Source of the DNA: Streptosporangium violaceochromogenes
GTDB lineage: Bacteria; Actinomycetota; Actinomycetes; Streptosporangiales; Streptosporangiaceae
DNA: 64,000 bases
Reading direction: 5' to 3'
Assembly: GCF_014654615.1 (NCBI RefSeq)
Contig: NZ_BNBB01000001.1
Span: 310,001 to 374,000 of the forward strand
Shown here: piece by piece, positions 35,959 to 45,216 of the stretch
Numbering within the stretch: position 1 is the first letter of the stretch
Layout: each line of letters opens with the position of its first letter
The notes under the pieces: generated by a model
What the model was told of the DNA's origin: nothing
Databases searched by the model: none
What the model saw: the letters and a program-made list of their open reading frames with translations, nothing else
Made by a program: the position numbers and the translations under genes

Positions 35959-36000
35959 CCCCCCGGCCGCCGGGGCCGGCGCCGCAATAGGGTGGGGCAC

Positions 36001-37785
36001 GTGGCTCAACTGCGTATCGCCCTGGCTCAGAGCAATCCCTCGGTCGGCGCCCTGCCGGCCAACGCCGACAGGCTCGTGGAGTGGACCCGGCGCGCCGCCG
36101 ACCGCGGCGCGCACCTGGTGGTGTTCCCCGAGATGTTCCTGACCGGTTACCCCGTCGAGGACCTGGTGCTGCGAACCTCCTTCGTGGAGGCGTCGATCGC
36201 CGCGGCCGGGTCCCTCGCCGAGAGACTGGCCGCCGAGGGGCTCGGGGAGACGCCGGTGGTCGTCGGCTACGTGGACCGGGCGAACCTGGCGCCGCGGGTC
36301 GGTCAGCCCAAGGGGGCGCCGCTGGACGCCGCGGCGGTGCTGCACCGGGGCCGGGTGGTCGCCAGGACGGCCAAGCACCACCTGCCCAACTACGGCGTCT
36401 TCGACGAGTACCGCTACTTCGTACGCGGTGACCGGCTGCCGATCCTCCGGCTCCACGGGGTCGACGTGGCGATCGCGGTCTGCGAGGACCTGTGGCAGGA
36501 GGGCGGTCCGGTCGCGGTGGTGGCGAAGGCGGGGGCCGGGCTGCTGGTGGTGCCGAACGCCTCGCCGTACGAACGGGGCAAGGAGGACGTACGGCTCGCG
36601 CTCGTCTCCCGGCGGGCCCGGGAGGCGGGGTGCGCCCTGGCCTACGTCAACCAGGTCGGCGGGCAGGACGAGCTGGTCTTCGACGGCGACTCGATCGTGG
36701 TGTCCGCCTCCGGGGAGCTCGTCGCGCGGGCCGCGCAGTTCACCGAGGAACTGCTGGTCACCGACCTGGAGCTCCCCGAGGCCCGTTCCGGCGGACCGGG
36801 AACGTTCGAGGTGGACGCCGGGGACGGCACCGTGATCACGGTGGAGCGGCTGGAGCTGTCGTCGTCCCCCGTCCAGCCGTACGAACCCCGGGACCCCTCG
36901 GTCGCCACACGCCTGGACGATCTCGCCGAGGTCTACTCGGCGCTGGTCCTGGCGGTGCGCGACTACGCCGTCAAGAACGGCTTCCCCTCGGTCGTCCTGG
37001 GGCTGTCCGGCGGGATCGACTCGGCGCTGACGGCCACGATCGCCTCCGACGCCATCGGCCCCGACCGGGTCCACGTGGTGCTGATGCCCTCGCGTTACTC
37101 CTCCGAGCACTCCCTGACCGACGCGCGGGAGCTGGTGGACCGGCAGGGGGTCAACGCCCAGACCGTTCCGATCGGCGACATCGTGAGCGCCTTCGAGAAG
37201 GAGGTCTCGCTCTCCGGCCTGGCCGCGGAGAACCTCCAGGCCCGGGTGCGCGGCATGATCCTGATGGGCCTGTCCAACCAGCACGGCCACCTGGTGCTCA
37301 CCACCGGCAACAAGAGCGAGCTGGCCACCGGCTACTCCACCCTCTACGGCGACTCCGCCGGCGGTTTCGCGCCGATCAAGGACGTGCCCAAGACCCTGGT
37401 CTGGGAGCTGTCCCGCTGGCGCAACGCCCAGGCGGGCGAGGAGGGCGCGTTCCTGCACGGCTTCGCCCGGCCGCCGATCCCGGAGAACTCCATCGACAAG
37501 GAGCCGAGCGCCGAGCTGCGGCCCGGCCAGCGCGACATCGACTCCCTTCCGGAGTACGGCGTGCTGGACCGCCTTCTGGACGACTACGTCGAAAAGGACA
37601 TGGGCTCCGCCGAGCTCATCGCCGCGGGCCACGATCCGGCCCTGGTCGCCCGGGTCATCCGGCTGGTCGACCTCGCCGAGTACAAGCGCCGCCAGTACCC
37701 CCCGGGCCCCAAGATCACCCCCAAGAACTTCGGCCGTGACCGTCGCCTGCCCATCACCAACCTCTGGCGCGAGACCACGGCCTGA
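36001..37785 (+). CDS. nadE: Glutamine-hydrolysing NAD+ synthase
   Basis: 594 aa, final step of NAD+ biosynthesis (NaAD + Gln + ATP). The N-terminal nitrilase-type glutaminase has catalytic Glu in FPEMFLTGYP, Lys in KHHLPNYGVFDEYRYF and Cys in AVCEDLWQEGG. The C-terminal synthetase domain has the PP-loop LGLSGGIDSALTATIA and TTGNKSELATGYSTLYGD. Residue order agrees with mycobacterial NadE. The GTG at 36001 is chosen because TAGGGT (35988-35993) sits 7 nt upstream; a GTG at 35992 would lie inside the promoter box. Confidence 0.95.
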   Translation: MAQLRIALAQSNPSVGALPANADRLVEWTRRAADRGAHLVVFPEMFLTGYPVEDLVLRTSFVEASIAAAGSLAERLAAEGLGETPVVVGYVDRANLAPRVGQPKGAPLDAAAVLHRGRVVARTAKHHLPNYGVFDEYRYFVRGDRLPILRLHGVDVAIAVCEDLWQEGGPVAVVAKAGAGLLVVPNASPYERGKEDVRLALVSRRAREAGCALAYVNQVGGQDELVFDGDSIVVSASGELVARAAQFTEELLVTDLELPEARSGGPGTFEVDAGDGTVITVERLELSSSPVQPYEPRDPSVATRLDDLAEVYSALVLAVRDYAVKNGFPSVVLGLSGGIDSALTATIASDAIGPDRVHVVLMPSRYSSEHSLTDARELVDRQGVNAQTVPIGDIVSAFEKEVSLSGLAAENLQARVRGMILMGLSNQHGHLVLTTGNKSELATGYSTLYGDSAGGFAPIKDVPKTLVWELSRWRNAQAGEEGAFLHGFARPPIPENSIDKEPSAELRPGQRDIDSLPEYGVLDRLLDDYVEKDMGSAELIAAGHDPALVARVIRLVDLAEYKRRQYPPGPKITPKNFGRDRRLPITNLWRETTA

Positions 37786-38066
37786 GCCGGCGGGCCGCGT
37801 CCCGGCGTCCCCTTTCGCGGGGCGGCGCCCGGCGAGGAGACCGGCCCGCGCAAGGGGACGGCGGTCATGTTCCGGACGGACCGGGCGATGGTGAAAGACC
37901 TGCTCAGAGTGGGTATCACCGGAGGAAGGCACCGGCGGCCGGGAGGGGGCCGGGTCGCCGGTGACCCGGCGGACGGCGAGCGCGCGCGCCCCTCCCGCAG
38001 GAGGGGCCGCCCCGGAGGACGCCGCGCCCCGCGGCCCGCCGGAACCCGAAGCGGAGGGGGAGGCAC

Positions 38067-38276
38067 ATGAAGGCAGCGGTAGGGGACAGGCTGATCGTCG
38101 AGGGCACCCGTCAGGGCGAGACCCGCCGGGTCGGCGTGATCGTGCGGTTGGTCCACGAGGACGGCTCCCCGCCCTACATGGTGCACTGGGAGCACGAGAA
38201 GCACGAGACGATGGTGTTTCCCGGCCCGGACGCACACCTGCTCGGCCAGGATCGGCCGACGGAGAGCCGCCGCTAG
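38067..38276 (+). CDS. DUF1918 small protein
   Basis: 69 aa: MKAAVGDRLIVEGTRQGETRRVGVI, then DGSPPYMVHWEHEKHETMVFPGPDAHL, the full DUF1918 signature, an SH3-like small fold frequent in actinobacteria. Function unknown. GGGGGAGG precedes the ATG. The 280 nt between nadE and this gene show nothing firm. Confidence 0.88.
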   Translation: MKAAVGDRLIVEGTRQGETRRVGVIVRLVHEDGSPPYMVHWEHEKHETMVFPGPDAHLLGQDRPTESRR

Positions 38277-38332
38277 GAGCGGCCCCGCGACCGGCCGGGC
38301 CGAAAGGGGGCCGCGCGGCGGGAGAGCGGATC

Positions 38333-38941
38333 TCAGCGCGGGGCCAGCCCCGCGAGAAGCTGGTCGACGATCTCCTCGACGAGGTCGCCGGAGACGTCGG
38401 CGTCCTCGGCGCACCGCATGTACCAGACCACGGTGCCGATCAGCGTCGCCAGGGCGACGGGCACGTTCAGGTCGGCCCTCAGCTCGCCGGTCGCGACGCC
38501 GCGCCGCAGCAGGGCGGTCAGCACCGCCCTGCGCGGCTCGATCGCCGCCTGACGGACGCGGTCCGCCAGGCGGGGGTGGCGTTCGGCCTGGTTCATCGCG
38601 ATGTTCAGCACGCAGCGCGTCCGCGCGTCGCGCTCCTCGCGCCGGAAGACCTCCACGCAGGCGATCAGGTCCTCCCGCAGCGACCTGCCCCGCAGAGGGG
38701 GCAGCGGCGCCTTGAGCGTGGCCAGGGCGTCGACGAGCAGGTCCTCCTTGGTGGGCCACCACCGGTAGATCGTCGTCTTGCCGACGCCCGCCCGGGCGGC
38801 GATCGCCTCGATCGACAGCTCGCCGAGGCCGGTCGTCTCGCCGATCAGGTCGAGGGTCGCCTCGATGATCGCTCTTTCCGCCCTGGCACTGCGAGGGCGT
38901 CCCGCGGGGCGGCTGGTCTGCGTCTGTTCGGTGGTGGCCAT
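38333..38941 (-). CDS. TetR family transcriptional repressor
   Basis: 202 aa with the N-terminal TetR HTH (ARAERAIIEATLDLIGETTGLGELSIEAIAARAGVGKTTIYRWWPTKEDLLVDAL) and a ligand domain of the TetR_C type (ALLRRGVATGELRADLNVPVALATLIGTVVWYMRC). It is second in an operon, 8 nt after the DHA2 efflux gene, so it likely represses that operon at the palindrome near 40545 and is released by an exported drug. Confidence 0.92.
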   Translation of the reverse strand: MATTEQTQTSRPAGRPRSARAERAIIEATLDLIGETTGLGELSIEAIAARAGVGKTTIYRWWPTKEDLLVDALATLKAPLPPLRGRSLREDLIACVEVFRREERDARTRCVLNIAMNQAERHPRLADRVRQAAIEPRRAVLTALLRRGVATGELRADLNVPVALATLIGTVVWYMRCAEDADVSGDLVEEIVDQLLAGLAPR

Positions 38942-38949
38942 GGTGTCTT

Positions 38950-40512
38950 CTACACTACTGCCGGTTTCCTGTCGTCACTGTGCTGCTCGACGGCGGAGGC
39001 CGGGGCGCTCTTGCCGGGCAGCCATCTGAGGGCGAACAGGGCTCCGAGCAGCACGATGATCGCCGAGACCAGCGCCGTGACGTGCATGCCGTCCAGGAAG
39101 GCCCGCTTGGCGGGCGCGATCAGCGCCGCGCCGCGCTCACCGAGCCCCCCGGCCACGCCGAGCGTGCCGGTCAGCGACTCGCCCGCCAGGTGCCGGAGCC
39201 TCTCGGGCAGGAAGGTCAGGGCGGGGGCGATCTCGTCGCGGTAGGTCGCCGACAGCAGCGAGCCGAGCAGGGCGACGCCGAGCGCCCCGGCAACCTGGCG
39301 GACGGTGTTGCTCATGGCCGAGCCGACGCCGGCCTTCTCCCTGGGCAGCGACTCCATGATCGTGGTGGTCGCGGGCGGCATGACGGTGGCCGTCGCCGCC
39401 CCCTGGACGAAGAAGACCAGCTCGATCAGCACGACGGGGGTGTTCTGGTCCATCAGCGCGTAGGAGGCCATCGCCCCCGCCACGACGACCAGGCTCACGG
39501 TGGCGCTCGCCTTGCCGCCGAAGCGCCGGACCATCTGCTGGCTGAGCGGGGCGAAGATGAGCTGCGCGGCGGCGAAGGGGATCATCAGCGCGCCCGCCTG
39601 CATGGGGGTGAAGCCCAGCACGATCTGGAGGTAGAAGACCAGGAAGAACATCCCGCCCATCATCCCGAAGAACACGATGCCGATCATGCCGACCGCGGTG
39701 GAGAAGCGGCTGTTGGTGAAGTAACGGACGTCGAAGGCCGGGTGGTCGATGCGGCGTTCGTACCAGACGAAGACGGCCAGCACGACCAGCCCGAGGAGGG
39801 TCGGGACCAGCACCTCGGCGCTGGCGACCGTGGCCAGCTCACCGCCCCGGATGATGCCGTAGGTGACCGCGACGAGGCCGACGATGGACAGGAGCACCCC
39901 GGCGGGGTCGAGCCTGGAGGGGTTGGGGTCACGCGACCCGGGCACGACGAGCGCGATGAGCACCATGCTGACCAGCACGATCGGCAGATTGATCAGGAAG
40001 ACCGACCCCCACCAGAAGTGCTCGATGAGCAGGCCGCCGGTGATCGGGCCGATGGCCACGGCGATGCCGACGCCGCCGGCCCAGATGCCGATCGCCTTGC
40101 CGCGCTCCTGCGGAGGGAAGACGTTGGAGATGATCGCGAGGGTGGCCGGCATGATCGCGGCGCCGCCGACGCCCATGAACGCCCGGGCGACGATCAGTTG
40201 TGTGGGGTCCTGGGCGTAGGCGCTGGCCAGCGAGGCCAGGCCGAAGAGCAGCATGCCGATGATGAGCATGCGCTTGCGGCCGGTGCGGTCGCCGACCACC
40301 CCGAAGGTGAACAGCAGGCCGGCGAAGACCAGGGTGTAGGAGTTGATCGCCCACTCCATCTGGCTCTGGGTGGCCCCGAGCCCCTCCACCGGATCGGCGA
40401 TCGTCTTCAGGGCGACATTGAGGATCGTGTTGTCCAGCACGACCGCGAGGAGGCTGAACACCAGCACTCCCAGGATCCGCCACCGCTGGGGGTGACCGAG
40501 TTGCTGCTCCAT
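38950..40512 (-). CDS. MFS efflux transporter, DHA2 (14-TM, EmrB/QacA) family
   Basis: 520 aa with ~14 membrane helices. Motifs: VVLDNTILNVAL (motif D1), GVVGDRTGRKRM (motif A), ARAFMGVGGAAIMPATLAII (motif B/C region). Proton-driven drug export at the cytoplasmic membrane; the substrate is unknown. The ATG at 40512 (MEQQLGHPQRW) begins right before helix 1; the longer frame runs back through the promoter. It is first gene of the operon with TetR. Confidence 0.92.
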   Translation of the reverse strand: MEQQLGHPQRWRILGVLVFSLLAVVLDNTILNVALKTIADPVEGLGATQSQMEWAINSYTLVFAGLLFTFGVVGDRTGRKRMLIIGMLLFGLASLASAYAQDPTQLIVARAFMGVGGAAIMPATLAIISNVFPPQERGKAIGIWAGGVGIAVAIGPITGGLLIEHFWWGSVFLINLPIVLVSMVLIALVVPGSRDPNPSRLDPAGVLLSIVGLVAVTYGIIRGGELATVASAEVLVPTLLGLVVLAVFVWYERRIDHPAFDVRYFTNSRFSTAVGMIGIVFFGMMGGMFFLVFYLQIVLGFTPMQAGALMIPFAAAQLIFAPLSQQMVRRFGGKASATVSLVVVAGAMASYALMDQNTPVVLIELVFFVQGAATATVMPPATTTIMESLPREKAGVGSAMSNTVRQVAGALGVALLGSLLSATYRDEIAPALTFLPERLRHLAGESLTGTLGVAGGLGERGAALIAPAKRAFLDGMHVTALVSAIIVLLGALFALRWLPGKSAPASAVEQHSDDRKPAVV

Positions 40513-40537
40513 GAAGGCCCCGTTTTTCGATACGCCG

Positions 40538-40551
40538 ATGTTTCGAAACAT
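40538..40551 (-). promoter_or_regulatory. TetR operator candidate over transcription start
   Basis: ATGTTTCGAAACAT is a perfect 14-bp palindrome lying directly downstream of the -10 of the efflux operon, so a bound repressor would block initiation. Confidence 0.65.
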
Positions 40552-40552
40552 A

Positions 40553-40581
40553 ACCGTAGCGTCTCCATTTTCGATACGCAA
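40553..40581 (-). promoter_or_regulatory. Promoter of the efflux/TetR operon
   Basis: On the - strand TTGCGT (40581-40576), 17-nt spacer, TACGGT (40558-40553). TTTTCGATACGC occurs twice in direct orientation (40524-40535 and 40568-40579), 44 bp apart, flanking the start region; these may be further repressor sites. Confidence 0.65.
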
Positions 40582-40640
40582 CCGTCTCGTTTCGTATTTA
40601 TCCGTCATATTCGGATATCTCAGGAGACGGAACGGGCGAC

Positions 40641-41852
40641 TCAGGGAGAGGCGATCGCCACTCCGTCGGCCGCCCCCCCGCCGATCGACGCGACGCTCCG
40701 GCGCCAGAACGGCAGGGCGACCAGCACCATCGCCACCCCCACCACGCCCGCGGCGGCGAAGGCCCAGCCGGGGCCGTGAGAGTCGATGAGCATCCCGGCG
40801 ATCGGCGCCGAGGAGGCGCCGCCCACCAGCAGGGCCGTGCCGTGCAGCCCCATCGCCTCACCGCGCGCCCCCGCGGGGACCCAGCGGCTGAGGGTGTCGA
40901 CCGTGGCCGATATCGCGGGGGCGCACAGCACCCCCGCCGGGATGAGCGCCGGCATCAGCCACCGCCAGTCGCCGCCGACGAGCCCCACCGGGATGGTGAG
41001 CACCCCCATGGCGCCGATCAGCACCAGGGGCGACAACCCCCGGGGCAGCCCGCCGTACACGAAACCGCCGATCAGCGAGTAGACGCACCAGACCCCGATC
41101 GCCAGACCCGTCCAGGCGGTGTCGCCCGAGTGCTTCATGGTCGCCACCAGCGACAGCTCGGTGGCGGTGAGCACGAAGGTGGCCGCGGAGGCGGTGCCGA
41201 GCAGGGCGAGGAGACCGGGGGTCAGCCACTGGCGCCGCGCCACCCTCTCCGCCGGGGCCTTGCTCTCCTCGGCCGAGCGGACGGGCGGGTTGAGCACGAG
41301 CAGGACCGCGCCGGCGCCGAGGAGGCCGAAGGCGATGACACACATCGTCCAGGTGCTGCCCAGCAGGGTGACACCGGCCACGCCGAGGGCGGGACCGGTC
41401 ATGTAGGCGAGCTCGACGAGCATCGCGTCGAGGGAGAAGCCCATCCGGCGCTGCTCCACCGGGACCAGCGCCGCCAGGGACTGCCTGATCACGCCGAACA
41501 CCGGCAGGGTCAGCAGCCCCGCCGGCACGGCGGCGGCGACCAGCGCCGGGAACGGCAGCGCCCACCCCGAGATCCAGAACGCGAACTGCGCGACGGTGGT
41601 CACCAGCAGCACCGGCCGCAGGCCGTGCCGGTCCACCATCCGCCCCGCCAGGGGCGCCCCGACGGCCATCCCCGCCGTGCTCACCATGCCCACCAGACCC
41701 GCCTGGACGAACCCGAGGCCCAGGCCGTCGACCACGTGCAGCGTCAGCGTGATGCCGACGGCGGTCACCGGAATCCGCGCGATCAACCCCACCAGCAGCA
41801 ACGAGCGCACCCCGGGGATGACCAGCAGGCGACGGTAAGGTTCGATTGCCAT
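40641..41852 (-). CDS. MFS transporter (12 TM), sugar/drug exporter type
   Basis: 403 aa with ~12 hydrophobic helices: YRRLLVIPGVRSLLLVGLIARIPVTAVGITLTLHV at the start, GAPLAGRMVDRHGLRPVLLV (motif A) and a central charged loop RSAEESKAPAERVARRQW. Typical of actinobacterial drug/sugar-efflux-like MFS proteins; the substrate is unknown. The ATG at 41852 follows AGGAGGT at ~10 nt. It lies upstream of the TetR/DHA2 operon in the opposite sense of panB. Confidence 0.86.
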   Translation of the reverse strand: MAIEPYRRLLVIPGVRSLLLVGLIARIPVTAVGITLTLHVVDGLGLGFVQAGLVGMVSTAGMAVGAPLAGRMVDRHGLRPVLLVTTVAQFAFWISGWALPFPALVAAAVPAGLLTLPVFGVIRQSLAALVPVEQRRMGFSLDAMLVELAYMTGPALGVAGVTLLGSTWTMCVIAFGLLGAGAVLLVLNPPVRSAEESKAPAERVARRQWLTPGLLALLGTASAATFVLTATELSLVATMKHSGDTAWTGLAIGVWCVYSLIGGFVYGGLPRGLSPLVLIGAMGVLTIPVGLVGGDWRWLMPALIPAGVLCAPAISATVDTLSRWVPAGARGEAMGLHGTALLVGGASSAPIAGMLIDSHGPGWAFAAAGVVGVAMVLVALPFWRRSVASIGGGAADGVAIASP

Positions 41853-42015
41853 TTGATTACTTACCTCCTCCTGCATTGTGACGCACGGCACCGACAGACC
41901 CACCACCGGATTACCTCCGGAGCCGGGGGTGTTTAACTCACCGGACGCGTGCAATCATCGGAAAAGTCCGGAGACGTCACAGGGACGCTTCGAGACTCCC
42001 CTGGAGGGTGTTTCC

Positions 42016-42891
42016 ATGTCCTCTTTTATGTCCGTTTCGTCACCTTCATCCACTTCTATCGCCAGCTCGCCGACCGCTCTCTACGGCGGCCAGGCTGGAC
42101 GGAGGGTCACCGTCCGCGACATCGCGGCGGCCAAGGAACGCGGCGAGAGGTGGCCGATGGTCACCGCCTACGACGCGATGACCGCGCGGGTCTTCGACGA
42201 GGCCGGCATCCCGGTCCTGCTCGTCGGCGACTCCGCCGCCATGGTCGTGTACGGGTACGACTCGACCCTGCCGGTGTCGGTGGACGACCTCATGCCGCTG
42301 ACGGCGGCCGTGGTGCGCGGCTCCTCCCGCGCGCTCGTGGTCGCCGATCTGCCCTTCGGCTCCTACCAGTCGTCCCCCCAGCAGGCGCTGGAGACGGCCG
42401 CCCGGTTCATGAAGGAGGCCGGCGCCCACGCCGTCAAGCTCGAAGGCGGCCGCCGGGTGCTGCCCCAGGTCGAGGCCCTGGTCTCGGCGGGCATCCCCGT
42501 CATGGGCCACCTGGGGCTGACCCCCCAGTCGGTCAACACCTTCGGCGGCTACCGGGTGCAGGGGCGCGGCCAGTCCGGCGACGAACTGGCGGCCGACGCC
42601 AAGGACCTGGAGTACGCCGGGGCCTTCGCGGTGGTGCTGGAGTGCGTCCCCGCCGACCTGGCCGAGAGGATCACCGCCTCCCTGTCCGTCCCCACCGTCG
42701 GCATCGGCGCCGGTCCGGCCACCGACGCGCAGGTCCTCGTCTGGCAGGACCTCATGGGCCTGACCCCTGCCCCCGCCAGGTTCGTCAAGAAGTACTCCGA
42801 CCTGGCCGGGGAGATGGGCAGGGCGATCCGCGCCTTCGCCGACGAGGTGACCACCGGCGCCTTCCCCACCCCCGAGCACAGCTACCGCTGA
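42016..42891 (+). CDS. panB: 3-methyl-2-oxobutanoate hydroxymethyltransferase
   Basis: First committed step of pantothenate synthesis (ketoisovalerate + methylene-THF). 291 aa: VTVRDIAAAKERGERWPMVTAYDAMTA, LLVGDSAAMVVYG (metal/substrate), AVKLEGG, GHLGLTPQSVNTFGGYRVQG and PTVGIGAGPATDAQVLVWQDLMG, all family signatures. The first ~35 residues are a Ser-rich extension; ATG at 42016 has GGAGGGTG upstream, with a second ATG at 42028 possible. No panC or panD is adjacent. Confidence 0.95.
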   Translation: MSSFMSVSSPSSTSIASSPTALYGGQAGRRVTVRDIAAAKERGERWPMVTAYDAMTARVFDEAGIPVLLVGDSAAMVVYGYDSTLPVSVDDLMPLTAAVVRGSSRALVVADLPFGSYQSSPQQALETAARFMKEAGAHAVKLEGGRRVLPQVEALVSAGIPVMGHLGLTPQSVNTFGGYRVQGRGQSGDELAADAKDLEYAGAFAVVLECVPADLAERITASLSVPTVGIGAGPATDAQVLVWQDLMGLTPAPARFVKKYSDLAGEMGRAIRAFADEVTTGAFPTPEHSYR

Positions 42892-42909
42892 CCCGGCGGG
42901 ACGGAGGCG

Positions 42910-43821
42910 TCACAGCAGCGTCGCCGGATCGGTGTTGGCGCCGCAGACGATCACCGCGACCCGCTCCCCGGGCGCCGGGACGTAGGCGCCCGAGCGCAGA
43001 GCCGCCAGAGCGGCGGCCCCGGCGTGCTCGGCGGCGATCCGGCAGGACCGCCACAGCTCCCGCCGGGCCTCGTCGATGGCCTCGTCGGAGACCAGCACGC
43101 TCTCGACCCCGGCCGCGGAGGTGATCTCATAGGCGATCTCGCCGATCCGGCCGGCGCCCAGGGCGTCGGCCCCCACCCCGGCGACCCCCACCTGGACGGG
43201 CCCTCCCTCCTGGAGGGCCCGGTTCAGGGTCGGGATGAGCTCGGGCTCGACGGCCACCACCCGCGCCCGCCCGCCGAGAGCCGCGGTCACACCGGCGATC
43301 AGCCCGCCTCCGCCGACCGCGACGACAACGGTGTCCACTCCCCGGGTCTGCTCCAGTACCTCCAGCCCGACCGTCCCCTGCCCCGCGACCACATCGGCCT
43401 GGTCGTAGGCGTGGATCTCCAGGGCGCCGGTCTCGGCCACCCGCTTGAGCGAAGCCTCGTATGCCTCCGCGTAGACCGCCCCGGTCTGGGTGACCTCCGC
43501 GCCCAGCGCGCGCAGCCCCGCGACCTTCACCGGGCTGGACACCGTCGGCACGAAGATCTCCGCACGGACGCCGAGCGCCCCGGCCACGTGGGCGACCGCC
43601 AGCCCGTGGTTGCCGCCGCTCGCCGCGATCACCCCGGCCCCGGGCAACCGTCCGGCGGCCAGCACGCGATTGAACGCGCCCCGGACCTTGAAGGACCCCG
43701 TGTGCTGCGTCGACTCCAGCTTCAGAAACACCCCCGGGCGGACCTCCAGCACGGGGGTACGGCGGACGCGCCCGGCGATGCGCTCCGCGGCCCGCTCCAC
43801 ATCCTCGATCGACACACCCAT
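42910..43821 (-). CDS. Threonine/serine dehydratase-like PLP enzyme
   Basis: 303 aa fold-type II PLP protein: catalytic Lys in TGSFKVRGA, SGGNHG phosphate loop, VPTVSSPVK, and the glycine loop VVAVGGGGLIAG. It lacks the regulatory ACT domain, so it resembles catabolic threonine dehydratases or serine/threonine ammonia-lyases. It ends 18 nt from the panB stop (convergent). GAAGGGAC lies upstream of the ATG. Confidence 0.88.
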   Translation of the reverse strand: MGVSIEDVERAAERIAGRVRRTPVLEVRPGVFLKLESTQHTGSFKVRGAFNRVLAAGRLPGAGVIAASGGNHGLAVAHVAGALGVRAEIFVPTVSSPVKVAGLRALGAEVTQTGAVYAEAYEASLKRVAETGALEIHAYDQADVVAGQGTVGLEVLEQTRGVDTVVVAVGGGGLIAGVTAALGGRARVVAVEPELIPTLNRALQEGGPVQVGVAGVGADALGAGRIGEIAYEITSAAGVESVLVSDEAIDEARRELWRSCRIAAEHAGAAALAALRSGAYVPAPGERVAVIVCGANTDPATLL

Positions 43822-43903
43822 GCCGCAGGTCCCTTCTCGCGGAGGGTTTCGGCCCGCTCTTCCGGCCGCCCCGTGCCGCAGTGTAGGGGAGGCCGGGAGA
43901 AGG

Positions 43904-45079
43904 TCAGGAGAGCGCCCGGGCGACGTCGGCCCAGATGTCCTCGATGTGCTCGACGCCGACCGCCATCCGGACCGTGCCCTCGCCGATGCCGTGCCGGGCG
44001 AGGTCCTCGGGCGTCAGCGAACGGTGGGAGGTGGTGGCCGGGTGCAGGACGAGCGTCTCGACCCCGCCGAGCGACGGGGCCAGCAGCGCGAGCCGTATCG
44101 AGGACATGAACCGCTCCCCCGCCGCGCGCCCGCCCACGAGGTCGAAGGAGAAGACCCCGCCGAAGTCGGGCAGGAGCCTTCTGGCCAGTGCGTGGGAGGG
44201 GTGCGAGGGCAGGCCGGGCCAGTGCACGGCGGCCACGGCCGGATGGTTGTCCAGGCGCAGGGCGAGCTCGCGGGTGTTGAGGCAGTGGCGCTCCATGCGC
44301 AGCGGCAGGGTCTGGATGCCGCGCAGGGTGAGCCAGGCGGCGAACGGGTCGGCGGTGGCCCCCAACTCGACCGCGAAGCGCCACACCCGGCGGTGCAGCT
44401 CCGGGGAGGCGAAGACCGCCACGCCGCCGAGCACGTCGGCGTGCCCGCTCAGGTACTTGGTCGCCGAGTGGATCACGATGTCGGCGCCGTGCTCCAGAGG
44501 GCGGCACAGGACCGGCGAGGCGAAGGTGTTGTCCACCACCGAGATCAGCCCGGCCTCACGGGCCGCGGCACACATTCCCGGCAGGTCGGCGACCTGGGTC
44601 ATCGGGTTGGCGATGGTCTCCAGGTACAGCAACCTGGTGCCGGGGCGCAGCGCGGCGCGCAGCGCCTCCGGGTCGTCCTCGGGGACGTGGGAGACCTCGA
44701 TCCCGAACCGCCGGGACAGGTCGGCGAGCATCACGGCGGTGCCGCCGTACAGGGCCCGCTGCGCGATCAGGTGGTCGCCGGGCTTGAGCAGGCCGAGCAG
44801 CACGGAGTTGACCGCCCCCATGCCGGAGGCGGCGGCGACCGCGCCCACACCGCCCTCCAGGCCGGCGACGGCCTCCTCCAGCGAGCGCACCGTGGGGTTG
44901 GACAGACGGCCGTAGACGAAGGGGCCGTCGGGGCGGCCCATCCCCTCGGCGAAGACGGCCGGGTCGTCGAAGGCGAAGCCCGAGGTCTGGTAGATCGGCA
45001 CCGCGATGGGGCGGCTGCCGCTCAGGGACGGCTGGGGAAGGTGGACGGCGCGGGTCTCGGGACGGAGCTCATCAGCCAT
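43904..45079 (-). CDS. Trans-sulfuration PLP enzyme (cystathionine gamma-lyase/methionine gamma-lyase family)
   Basis: 391 aa of the Cys/Met metabolism PLP family: YGRLSNPTVRSLEEAVAGLEGG, ASGMGAVNSVLLGLLKPGDH, VVDNTFASPVLCRPLEHGADIVIHSATKYLSGHADVLGG with the PLP lysine, and SLGGVETLVLHPATTSH. It cleaves or forms C-S bonds in Met/Cys derivatives; the exact reaction cannot be set from sequence. TAGACT on the - strand 8 nt before the ATG at 45079 suggests leaderless transcription. Confidence 0.9.
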   Translation of the reverse strand: MADELRPETRAVHLPQPSLSGSRPIAVPIYQTSGFAFDDPAVFAEGMGRPDGPFVYGRLSNPTVRSLEEAVAGLEGGVGAVAAASGMGAVNSVLLGLLKPGDHLIAQRALYGGTAVMLADLSRRFGIEVSHVPEDDPEALRAALRPGTRLLYLETIANPMTQVADLPGMCAAAREAGLISVVDNTFASPVLCRPLEHGADIVIHSATKYLSGHADVLGGVAVFASPELHRRVWRFAVELGATADPFAAWLTLRGIQTLPLRMERHCLNTRELALRLDNHPAVAAVHWPGLPSHPSHALARRLLPDFGGVFSFDLVGGRAAGERFMSSIRLALLAPSLGGVETLVLHPATTSHRSLTPEDLARHGIGEGTVRMAVGVEHIEDIWADVARALS

Positions 45080-45216
45080 GAAAGCCCAGTCTAGCGATCA
45101 CTCCCGCACCGGCGCGGGAGCGGCCGGGAGTGGCCGTGCCCGCCGGCGGAAGAAGCCGGCCGAGATTGTGAACTCCTCACTGTCGTCCCGGACGGCCGAT
45201 CCTCAGAATCGGGCAT

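Noticed and set aside
37867..38070. ORF of 67 codons between nadE and the DUF1918 gene
   Set aside because: Arg/Gly-rich random-looking translation typical of a non-coding high-GC stretch and overlap with the DUF1918 ribosome-binding site.
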